This document shows, piece by piece, positions 46,867 to 55,778 of a stretch of DNA of 64,000 nucleotides. The DNA comes from Prorocentrum cordatum (lineage: Eukaryota > Sar > Dinophyceae > Prorocentrales > Prorocentraceae): the NCBI GenBank assembly GCA_963575745.1, contig CAUYUJ010017964.1:127669-191668 (forward strand). Direction: 5' to 3'. The notes beneath the pieces are model-generated. The model was not told the origin of the DNA, did not search any database, and saw nothing but the letters and a program-made list of their open reading frames with translations. How positions within the stretch are numbered: the stretch's first letter is position 1; every line of letters begins with the position of its first letter. A program made the translations under genes and the position numbers.

Positions 46867-49800
46867 AGCGTCACAGCAGATTGGCTTGGACGGGGCTGAA
46901 GCCGCCGTCGGGCCAAAAGTGTAGGCAAGGCATGGTCGACGCTGCGCGGGGGGGGGTCATAAACATCGGTAAATCTGCCTCGAAAAAACCTCCTCACTCC
47001 TGCACCGTGGGGGGCGGAGGGAGGAAAGGTGAGACGGCAGCAGGGGGAGAGGGAGGCGACTCCTCGATCCATCCTGCCGAGCGCAAGAGCAAAAGCAAAC
47101 CAGCGGCGGCAGCGTGGCGCGGCAGCGGCGCAGCGCGCGCGCGAATACTGCGCACGCGACACCGCTGGTCCGTCCTGCGGCGGCGCGCCCGCCCCGTCAG
47201 TGCCGTGATGAGCAGCATCAGCTGGAACAGCTTGTTCATGTGCGCCCTCCGCGCTCGCCTCGGGCGGTGGGCCCTGTGGCTGCGGCGGCGCACGCCCTGC
47301 CAGCGCGTCAGCCACTAGCTGGGCGTGGCGAGCGGCGCGGTCGGTGGCCTGGCGCTGAGCCTCGTCCATGCCCGCTGCCGCGAGGCTCGCGTTGCGGACA
47401 GGGCTGACTCCACGCGGGGCCGCCGCTGCCGCGGCAGCGGCAGAGGTGGCGGGGGCGCCGCCATGGCTCTGAGGAGACAGCGGTGAGCCGCCGCCGAAGC
47501 CCGCCGCGAGGTCCTTGACGCGGTACTTGTTCTTGAAGGGGTCGAAGGTCGGCGCCTCGTCGGGGGGGGCGACGCGGGTGGGCGGTGGCAGCTCCTGATC
47601 CGTGGACGGCGTCGGCTCGAGTTCGACCTCGTTAGGGTCTATGGCGCCGGCACCGAAACGTGTCATCACCTCGGGGGCTTGGGCGTCAGCCTGAGTCTCG
47701 CGGGGCGGCGAGCTCGTGGAACTCCCAGGGGGCTTGCGCGAGCTGTGGCGGCTGCTGGGCCGGCTGCGCGGGACGCGCCCGCCCGTGTGGCGGTCACGTG
47801 GCGAGGCCGCCTGGGCGTTGGCGCGCGCAGAGTCCGCCCTGCTGGGGGAGCGGATCGGCGCTGCGCTGGGTGCTGGGCTGGGCGGGCGGGAGCCGTCTGT
47901 GCCGCCCGCCGCCGAGGCTGCAGCCTGGTCAGGGTCGACGGCGTCAGGCCGGGGGCTGACGCGGTGGGCACTACCCTCGCTGTGCCGCGGGGAGGCGCTG
48001 CGGTGTGCCTGGGTGTGCGTGAGGACGAGCGGGACGAGCGGCTGCCGCTCGCGCTCAGGGGGGGCGGGCTTTGCCTGGGCAGGGCGCTGCGCTGCGGCCA
48101 CGTTTGGCGGGGGCGTGTGTTGGCGCGGTTGCCAGGCGCGCACGTTCGCCTCGCGCCATCCTTCGGGGCGCCCTGTCCTGCCGCGGCTTGATGCAGCCCC
48201 CTGGGCTGAAGCCGCAGGGGGTGCCGCTGCGGACTGGTTGCTGGCGGTGCTGTCGTGGCGGCCTGGGTAATGGCCCCAGGCACGCGTGGACCCTGGCGCG
48301 GGCGAGATGGCCCGTGGGGGAGCCTGCGCGAGTGCGCGCGGGTAGCCGACGACCGCTGGGTGCACCCTGGCGTGGGGGACGTGGCCGTAGCTGGACGCGG
48401 CTGCCCCTGCCGCCGCGGGCCTGGCACCAATGGGGCCGCGGTGGTAGGCGGCGCCTCCGCCGTGCACCGCTCTGTCGCCTGTCGGGACGCGCGCAGGAGA
48501 GCGGTTGCGTGGCGTGCTCGGCTGACCTGCGTCGCGTTGGTCGCGCTGCTGGGTGCGCTGCTGGTGCTGCTGGTAGCGCTGCTGGTCGGCTCTCGAGAGC
48601 GGGCGGGTGTCGGGGAGGATGGGCGGCACGTCGGGCCGCCGCCAGCCCTGGTAGACGTGCTCGAAGGCATGGTCTGGGTAAGTCTCCCCGTCAGGTGAGT
48701 AGCGCCGTACATGCTCCACAAAGTCAATGTTCTGCGGCTCGGGGAGCACCGTGATGTTCACAGCCCGCTGGTGCGCTGGTCCATAGAGACAGAAGCTACC
48801 ACGGTTGTTGCGGTCGTGGTTCAACTCGGCTTCGGTCGTGGCACGACTCACCATGGCGTCACAGAGGCGCATGTCGTAGTCGAGAGCTTGAGGCCCAGGG
48901 CCGCCCTCGGCATCCCAGTACAGTACCACATCCCGCCAGCGCGTGCGGGTAGTGTGGATGCGCTCGGCGATAGACTCGCAGACGGTCCTGACTGTGACAC
49001 GATCCCTGTACATGTTGGTGATGGCTAGGGAGTAAGGTCGGCGCACCGCTTTGTTGAAGATGAAATCCTCCTTGAGGGCCTGGTGCGGGCCGAAGAGCAC
49101 GTAGCCTTCCTTCCACAGCGGTTGGTCGGGAGACGGGTCTTCAGGCATCCCCGTCCCTGTGAACCCTGGTGGCCGCCTCGTGCCGTCGGGCAATCCCTGC
49201 TTGGGGACGCGACGCGGCCTCGGTGGTAGATACCATTGGCCCTGGTATCCTGCTTGGCCTGGTTGCGGAGGCTCCCCCCCGGGGCCTGAAGGCGCTCGGG
49301 GGGGCTCCATGAGGTCGTGCTGGGCTGGCGCGTTGCCGTATTGGCGGGCGAGGATGTGCGGAGGCATCCCTGTGGCACGGACGTCGAACAGGCTGTGCGG
49401 ACGAGGCGGATGCGGGCATCTGCTGGAGAGGCAGCATGTGTCGGCGGCCCTGTCGTCGGTGCTGTACACGCACGTCCAGCTGTTGCAAGAGTAGTCCGTG
49501 GACCAGTCCATAGGTGCACGCAGTCCGCTGAGGGAGCAGTCCGGGCACGTGGGATGGCCCGAGGTGCCGAGCTGCGTGTTGCGGCGGGCAGCACAATACT
49601 GGCAGCATTGGAATCGGCACTGTAGGCAAATCCAGCGTCCTGGTAGGGGCGGGAACGCTTGCTCGTCGGTGACTGCGTCGTCTGGGTGGGGTCGGGGTCG
49701 ATCCCACAAAGGCCAGACGTCGGCGAACCAGGACTGGCCTGTAGTGCGGACCGCCTCCGCGGGGAGGCGAGCGTCGTCAGCATGGCGCTGGATCCACTGG

Positions 49801-52800
49801 GGCCCCAGGTCCGCTGCGATCATGACCGTGCGCCAAGTGTCGTCCGCCTTGACGTGGACTTGGGTCGGTGCCCAGAGCCTGGTGGTGGTGTCGCCGTGGT
49901 CGTGGTGAAGGATGACCCAGCCATCGCGACCCGCAACCGCAGGGTCAGTGACGCGGTGGCCCACAACGGTCGCCCCCCACGGTAGGTAGGCGCCATCGTG
50001 ATGCTCGCCTGGGTCGAGCCAGACCTCGACGCCAGGGGCGTTCACACGGGACCGCACATCGCGGACGTGGAAGGCGAGGACGTGGTAGGCGGTCGGCTCC
50101 TCTTCCGTCTCGATGTGCTCCCACGTATCGATGTCGCTGCTGTCAGAGGCGGAGTTGCCGCCGCTCTGCCGTGACGAACGTGAGGCGGAGCGCCGTGAGC
50201 GAGCATGGCCTCGGGCGAGGGCGGCGGCCGCGCTGATAAGGGACGGCGTACGGCGGTCGTCGGCTCCCGATGCCGTCGGCGAGCGGTCTGGACTGTGTCC
50301 CGAGGCGGCACCTGGCTGAGAGGTGTGCGATGGGCCAGACGCGGCCCCAGGGCTGGAGCCGCTGGGGCGCGGCGCTCGTACGTCAGACTGCCACCGCTCG
50401 GGTACAGCCTGCGCCGCGGCAGTGTACACCAGGTCGATCAGTGGCTGCGGGTCCAGCTGGAGCTTGCGAAGCGAGGCACGCGGACGGGGCTGGTTTGGGT
50501 CGGCCCTGGTGGCTGCTTCGGTGTCGTAGTGCTGTGTAGCCCATGCTCGCGCTGCCTCTGGCGAGTATAGTGCCTGTGGCGGTGGCCACGCTGCCACGGT
50601 GTCCAGCCGGCGCCAGATCTTTGCCTCCTGGTCGCGGGCTTCAGCCGCCTCGCGGAGGTCTGGGTGATCGAAGCCGGCAATGTGGAGGGCGTGCGTGCAG
50701 TCGCCCATGCCACAGGTGTGCGGGAGGGCACGGCACCTGGAGGCAGCTTCGGTGGGGGCACACCAGTCCATGCGGATGAGGAGGCCCAGGACCCGTGGGT
50801 AGATGAGGCGCGCTCCGTGAGCCTCCCCGTTCACGAAGTTGTGCCAGTTCTCACCGCGCGGCGGTTTGGTAGCCTCGCACATCCAGAGCGCGATGGGTCC
50901 CCAGGCGAGGGTGTCGTCTTCGAGGCTGCGGGGCGGGTGAGGCGGCACCGCGTACCACGCGGCCAGCGACGGGTGCACACCCACGTACGTGCGGCCGACA
51001 TTTGTGGCGGTTCGGCCCTTCGCTTCACGGCGGGGGCCCGGCAGGAGGTGACCTCCGTTGAAAGCGAGACGGGCCGCAAGGTCGCCGCGGGTCCCGTGCC
51101 AGAAGACCGTGGGCGTGTCAGTGGTAGGAGCACGGAGGTCCCACGTGAGGTAGGGGAAGATCGTCTCGCCTGAGTTCCCGCCCGAGTCTTCCAGCACCCA
51201 AGTGAGTCGGTTCGGGGGCCTCTGCATGATGTCAGTCCACGGCGCCAACGCTTGGAGCGTTGGGTCATGGGTGAATCGAGGATGGTCGTAGAGTCGCAGG
51301 GCGTCTTCGATGTCCTCCGTGGTCACGCCACTGTTACCAAGCGCAAAGCCGTTCTGGTACAGGGAGGTGAGGATGCTCGTCGGCGGCACGGGGACCGCTG
51401 GGTCGCGCTGGATGGTGCTGCGTAAGTTGCGCGTCGGTGGCCAGAGGGCTGGGTGGGGCGTACCAGGGCCTGAAGGCGCCTGGGGCCTGGCGGGTGATGC
51501 GTGGCGTGCTCGCCGTCGTGGTGGTTGGGTGTCCATGTCGGAAGAGGAACCACGGGCGTTGCTTGCATCCGCTTCGTCGTCGGGCGCTCCGTGCACGCCG
51601 TCGCCGTCGAGGGTGCGCTCACGTGTTTCACTTGCCTCGGCGTCGGTGGCCTGAGCTGCGGCGGCTTCGTGAGTCGGCGGGTTGCCAGAGGCCGCGCCGC
51701 TTGTGGGGCCGTCTCGCGGGGACGGGCTGGTCGACCGTGGCGTGACAGACGAGGCTCGCGATACCGCGGCAGTGACTTCAGCGATGGCGGCAGTGGTGGC
51801 GGTGGTGACATCGGCGACTGCGGCGGCAACTACAGCGGCGTAGTGCTCCTGTAGCAGCGGGTGTCGGAGGGGATGCACGTGCTGGCTCTCGGGGTCGTCG
51901 GGATGCGTGCGCGGAAGCGTGTGTGGGGCCTCATCGCGCGGGCTCCTGGTCGGTTGGCAACAGCGGAGGCACCACTGGGCCGTGGGTGAGTCCAGGACGC
52001 GCGCACAGATGCGGGCTCCTACGTGTCCGACGGCTCCTTGAGCGAGAAGCTTGGCGCCGACCAGGAGGAGGCCGCAAACCACTCCGCCTGTGGCGATAGC
52101 TCCGAGTTTGCCGCTGGCCCATTTCAGGGCGCCCCAGAGGCCAGACCCGACTGCGCTGGCTCCGCCCGAGGCAGTGTCTCTGAGTTTGGCGCTGGTCCAC
52201 CTGAGAAGACCCCACAGGGCGGTCGCGGCGTCGTATGCTATTGTGCGTCGGGGCGTAGTGGACACGGCTGGGCCTGGTGCCGCAGCTTCACGGCGTCGTC
52301 GCTGCCGGTAGCTGGGGTCTCGGCTCGGTGTCGGCAGGTACCCGTCGATCTGGTCCTGGTACGGCATGGCTACCAAGATGGCGTACGTGACCGCGAAGAG
52401 GCAGATGAGACAGCCGCAGCGTCGAGAGGCCGCTGCGCTGTGCGGGGCCTCATGGGAGCCGCTGGCGTCGGGGTCCGCGTCCTCGATGGGATCGTTGTCG
52501 AGGCCAGCCTGCCAGTGGTCGACGGGGCTGGAGTTGGAGTCAGTCGAGTTAGCTCGGCGGACAAGGGTGCGGGACGGGGTCCTGCCACCTGAGGTCTGAA
52601 GACGCCCAGGTCCAGCCAGTGCTGCAGCGGGGCTGAAGCCGCCACTGCGCGGGCTGGTGGGAGCTGGCGGTGCGGTGGCATGGCCTGGCTCGTCGGCGGC
52701 GGTGACACCTTCGGCGTCGCTGAGCTGTGCGCTGGGGTCGGCCTGGGCCGAGTTGTTGGGCGCACTGCTGCGCGACCGGGAGCGCCCTGTGTGGGGATCG

Positions 52801-55778
52801 CTGTCACGGTCGCGCTGGGCAGCGTCACTTGGCGGTGGCGTGCCGTCGGGGTCCTGGGTTTCCGTGTCGTGGATGGAGTCGTTCTGGCTATCGTCCGACA
52901 CGTGGAACGAGTCCAGGGATATGTTGCTGATATCGCTGGCAGCTGTGTGCTGGAGCAGAAGCGGATCAGCGTCGTCCGCGGGCTGGTCACACGCGGCGTT
53001 TTGGGCGGGGGGGCCAGCGGGCGGTGGTAGGTTTAGCGGTTCCATCGGTGCCGCGGCGAGCTCCGCCTCGACAAGCGGCTGCAGGTCTGGCGGGTGGTGC
53101 GGGATCGCATCCACGAGATACGCCAGGGCGTCTTGGTCGGGCGGAGGGAGGCCTCTTGGCAGCAAGGCGTGGGCCCGTGAGAGGTATGGCGGCAGTGGTG
53201 CCGCGAAAGCTTCAGGGCCGACGAGCTGGGCACGCGCGCACTGGTATTCCAGAAGGAGGCCAAGGTAGCGGGTGGGGTACTCGTGGCTGCCCTGAATACG
53301 AGTGAGGTTGCGGTTGGTGCGCTGTCTGTCGGGGCCCGCTCTGTGCCAGATATCCTCGCACATGTCGAACGCGGTGCGGTGACGCAGGGCGTCGTTTTTC
53401 TCCGCGGAGTCCTCCTGGAAAAGGTGGTCGTACTGTGGCAGATGGAGCGTCGCCAGGACGTGCGGGACGCAGTCCTCGAGCCATGCCCAGTAAACGTCCT
53501 GATGGTCCTCACCTGGTGCCCACGCCGCGGCGCACGGGATGAGCCGTGCTCGGATGTTCATCAGGTGCCAGAAGGCGGGATCCTCATCAGGTTCACCCCT
53601 GGCGCACAGAGGGGAAGCGGGACTCTCTGTGTTGCTGGTAGTCAGGCCGTGTGCGTGGGTGCTAAGCACGGCCATAATTAGCAGCCCACATAGCGCGTTG
53701 GGCTCCACGGTGATGCACAGGTAGGGCACGAGGAGCCAGATGGCTCGCAGCGAGGCGCCTGTGGTCTGCGGGGGCCATGGTGGAGCCGTCTGCGGCACTG
53801 GCTCAGCGGCGTGGTTTCCAGCGTGGCACGACCCACCGCTGTCAGTAATGTCGAAGCTGTTAGGTCGGCACGCTGTGGGGGTGCGACACTCTGGAGGGTA
53901 CACGGTGCGACGTACGGCGGCAGGCGTCGTGGTCGGTGGTAACTCTCGCAGGTGGTCGTGCGCGGCGTGCGTTGCCTCATGCGGGGGCGGTGGCAGCCAG
54001 GGCACTGCAGCGGGGCTGAAGCCGCCACTGCGTGCCTGGGCCTTGCCAGCGGTCCTGTCGAGGATATGCTGCACGACGGTCGAGGACAAGCTGAAGACAG
54101 GGTGCCATCGAGGATATGCTGTACGACGGTCGACCGCAGGCGTCGTATTGAGTGATGGTAGCCCTCGTAGCTGAACTTGCATGCGGTGCGAGGCGTGGCC
54201 GGAGGACGCAGGAGTCAGCTCAGCTGCGGCAAAATCGGCGGTCGACTGCGATGCATGTGTCGTAGTTGACGAGGGCGTGCTCGTAGGAGACGTGCTGGTA
54301 CTCGGCGTAGGCATAGTAGTAGCCGTCGAAGTCCCAGGGGGGCAGCGCGTGGGGCAGGGCCCCTGGTGCTGCTCAGGCCAGGCGCTCGCGGGGGCGCCCA
54401 GCAGCCCGGTGCCGCACGGACCAGCGGCGGCGGTGCTGTTCACGATCGGGTCCAAAATGGCGCTGTGATCGTATTTGTAGATGCTGTCATCGTAAAGGTA
54501 GAAGTACGTCCTACGCTCCGCATGTCGCAGGAAAGCCTCTCCTCCGTGCTGGGGCGCACCGCCTGAAGACGGGTGTGCTCCAGCCAGCGAGGGGAGGGCC
54601 AGGCCGCAGGCGAGGCGCCGCATGATGGCGAGGCCTGGCGGGCGGCGCGAGCGATGAGCCGAAAGCTGCGTGGCAGCACACGTCCTCATACACCCCTGAA
54701 TGCTCATGTACATCGCTACAATCACGCCCCCTGCAAGACTACGGGTGTCCCTACACCAGAGAGCTTGCGCGTGCTGCTGCCAAAACAGACATGAGGTAAC
54801 AAGAAAGAGATACGACGCGAAGAGGGGAGCGGTGCCTCTGAAGGCGCTTCCTCGGAGGGCTGAGGCGGGCTCTCTGAGGCACCTTCAATACGGGTCCTGG
54901 GTGGCCCGACCCTTGTCCTTGCCTTTGTCGGCCCCTGGGGGCCCCGTCCCTGGGGTGGCCTGGCCTGGCTGGTCGGTCGCACTGCAGGCTGCCGCGGGCT
55001 CGGCGGCCGCTGCGGCTTCCTCCTTCTTAACTTCCAGAGTGGCCGCTTGTGGCAGGTGGATGGTGCCTCCCGTGAGGTGCCCGAGGAGGGTCTGGATATC
55101 GCCGCGCAGTGCAGCGGCGTCGGCGGTTGCCGTTTGTTGCTGGGTGACGACGGTGGCAAGCCCCCGTTCCAGCCCTGAAACGTGCTCCGTGAGTGTGGCC
55201 TGGGAGGAGAGAACGCCCGCAAGCTGCATCTGCATGTTATCCACCGTGGTGGCTAGTAGCTCGTGCTGCTGTTCCATGTGCTGGATGCGGGTCGTGGCAG
55301 CATCGGGCGGTTTAGAGGCCGATGCGAAGCGCTCGCCGAAGGTGTTGAGTTCGTGGGAGGCCTCGCTGTATTCATCGCCTGATGAGAGGATCTCGACGTC
55401 AACGACGTCACCTGGTACTTCGGCGGCTGTGGCAGCGGCGCCTTCGGTGTGGCCCCCTCCTTCCGCCGCGGCCGTGCCAAGCCAGGGGTCGTGGCCACCT
55501 GGTCCTGGGGCGGCCGTCGGTTCAGCGGCTCCGTCCGTGCCGTGAGGGGGCGCAGAGGAGCTGCGGCCTGGGGGGCGGGGTGGCCTTGCGGGCGGCGTGG
55601 CGTCTCGTTTCCCGCTGGAGGATCGGTGGCGCTTGGCTAAAGGCTCCTCCTTGGGGGTCAGGAGCGGTGCGACACCCTTGCCTTTGGGCGTGGCAGTCAT
55701 GAGGTCGTGGAGGTAGGGGCTCTGGGCCGCTTTGGTGAGGAGTGTGCCGGTGGCGGGGCTGAAGCCGCCACCACCGGC
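41591..55778 (-). other. UUCA hairpins B1-B14 (copy B counterparts)
   Basis: All 14 hairpins of copy A recur at 41591-41611, 41701-41734, 42841-42863, 45093-45115, 46881-46916, 48197-48221, 49274-49304, 50344-50368, 51463-51483, 52587-52611, 52624-52648, 54001-54036, 54548-54584 and 55746-55778. Stems and loops are the same as in copy A. This entry is an index of sites, not one continuous feature. Confidence 0.85.
46863..54713 (-). CDS. Giant LINE ORF2, copy B
   Basis: This is intact and the same length as the copy A frame (about 2616 residues from ATG 54713), differing by scattered substitutions such as Ala to Val or Lys to Ile. The same landmarks are present: three membrane-like segments, the HGT-containing ADP-ribosyltransferase-like segment, the Cys-rich module and Pro/Ser/Ala-rich linkers. 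That such a long frame stays free of stops in both copies, although each copy is broken elsewhere, argues that the product matters for the element or that the copies are very young. It overlaps the ORF3 start by ATGA at 46863-46866. Confidence 0.82.
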   Translation of the reverse strand: MYMSIQGCMRTCAATQLSAHRSRRPPGLAIMRRLACGLALPSLAGAHPSSGGAPQHGGEAFLRHAERRTYFYLYDDSIYKYDHSAILDPIVNSTAAAGPCGTGLLGAPASAWPEQHQGPCPTRCPPGTSTATTMPTPSTSTSPTSTPSSTTTHASQSTADFAAAELTPASSGHASHRMQVQLRGLPSLNTTPAVDRRTAYPRWHPVFSLSSTVVQHILDRTAGKAQARSGGFSPAAVPWLPPPPHEATHAAHDHLRELPPTTTPAAVRRTVYPPECRTPTACRPNSFDITDSGGSCHAGNHAAEPVPQTAPPWPPQTTGASLRAIWLLVPYLCITVEPNALCGLLIMAVLSTHAHGLTTSNTESPASPLCARGEPDEDPAFWHLMNIRARLIPCAAAWAPGEDHQDVYWAWLEDCVPHVLATLHLPQYDHLFQEDSAEKNDALRHRTAFDMCEDIWHRAGPDRQRTNRNLTRIQGSHEYPTRYLGLLLEYQCARAQLVGPEAFAAPLPPYLSRAHALLPRGLPPPDQDALAYLVDAIPHHPPDLQPLVEAELAAAPMEPLNLPPPAGPPAQNAACDQPADDADPLLLQHTAASDISNISLDSFHVSDDSQNDSIHDTETQDPDGTPPPSDAAQRDRDSDPHTGRSRSRSSAPNNSAQADPSAQLSDAEGVTAADEPGHATAPPAPTSPRSGGFSPAAALAGPGRLQTSGGRTPSRTLVRRANSTDSNSSPVDHWQAGLDNDPIEDADPDASGSHEAPHSAAASRRCGCLICLFAVTYAILVAMPYQDQIDGYLPTPSRDPSYRQRRRREAAAPGPAVSTTPRRTIAYDAATALWGLLRWTSAKLRDTASGGASAVGSGLWGALKWASGKLGAIATGGVVCGLLLVGAKLLAQGAVGHVGARICARVLDSPTAQWCLRCCQPTRSPRDEAPHTLPRTHPDDPESQHVHPLRHPLLQEHYAAVVAAAVADVTTATTAAIAEVTAAVSRASSVTPRSTSPSPRDGPTSGAASGNPPTHEAAAAQATDAEASETRERTLDGDGVHGAPDDEADASNARGSSSDMDTQPPRRRARHASPARPQAPSGPGTPHPALWPPTRNLRSTIQRDPAVPVPPTSILTSLYQNGFALGNSGVTTEDIEDALRLYDHPRFTHDPTLQALAPWTDIMQRPPNRLTWVLEDSGGNSGETIFPYLTWDLRAPTTDTPTVFWHGTRGDLAARLAFNGGHLLPGPRREAKGRTATNVGRTYVGVHPSLAAWYAVPPHPPRSLEDDTLAWGPIALWMCEATKPPRGENWHNFVNGEAHGARLIYPRVLGLLIRMDWCAPTEAASRCRALPHTCGMGDCTHALHIAGFDHPDLREAAEARDQEAKIWRRLDTVAAWPPPQALYSPEAARAWATQHYDTEAATRADPNQPRPRASLRKLQLDPQPLIDLVYTAAAQAVPERWQSDVRAPRPSGSSPGAASGPSHTSQPGAASGHSPDRSPTASGADDRRTPSLISAAAALARGHARSRRSASRSSRQSGGNSASDSSDIDTWEHIETEEEPTAYHVLAFHVRDVRSRVNAPGVEVWLDPGEHHDGAYLPWGATVVGHRVTDPAVAGRDGWVILHHDHGDTTTRLWAPTQVHVKADDTWRTVMIAADLGPQWIQRHADDARLPAEAVRTTGQSWFADVWPLWDRPRPHPDDAVTDEQAFPPLPGRWICLQCRFQCCQYCAARRNTQLGTSGHPTCPDCSLSGLRAPMDWSTDYSCNSWTCVYSTDDRAADTCCLSSRCPHPPRPHSLFDVRATGMPPHILARQYGNAPAQHDLMEPPRAPSGPGGEPPQPGQAGYQGQWYLPPRPRRVPKQGLPDGTRRPPGFTGTGMPEDPSPDQPLWKEGYVLFGPHQALKEDFIFNKAVRRPYSLAITNMYRDRVTVRTVCESIAERIHTTRTRWRDVVLYWDAEGGPGPQALDYDMRLCDAMVSRATTEAELNHDRNNRGSFCLYGPAHQRAVNITVLPEPQNIDFVEHVRRYSPDGETYPDHAFEHVYQGWRRPDVPPILPDTRPLSRADQQRYQQHQQRTQQRDQRDAGQPSTPRNRSPARVPTGDRAVHGGGAAYHRGPIGARPAAAGAAASSYGHVPHARVHPAVVGYPRALAQAPPRAISPAPGSTRAWGHYPGRHDSTASNQSAAAPPAASAQGAASSRGRTGRPEGWREANVRAWQPRQHTPPPNVAAAQRPAQAKPAPPERERQPLVPLVLTHTQAHRSASPRHSEGSAHRVSPRPDAVDPDQAAASAAGGTDGSRPPSPAPSAAPIRSPSRADSARANAQAASPRDRHTGGRVPRSRPSSRHSSRKPPGSSTSSPPRETQADAQAPEVMTRFGAGAIDPNEVELEPTPSTDQELPPPTRVAPPDEAPTFDPFKNKYRVKDLAAGFGGGSPLSPQSHGGAPATSAAAAAAAAPRGVSPVRNASLAAAGMDEAQRQATDRAARHAQLVADALAGRAPPQPQGPPPEASAEGAHEQAVPADAAHHGTDGAGAPPQDGPAVSRAQYSRARCAAAAPRCRRWFAFALALGRMDRGVASLSPCCRLTFPPSAPHGAGVRRFFRGRFTDVYDPPPRSVDHALPTLLARRRLQPRPSQSAVTL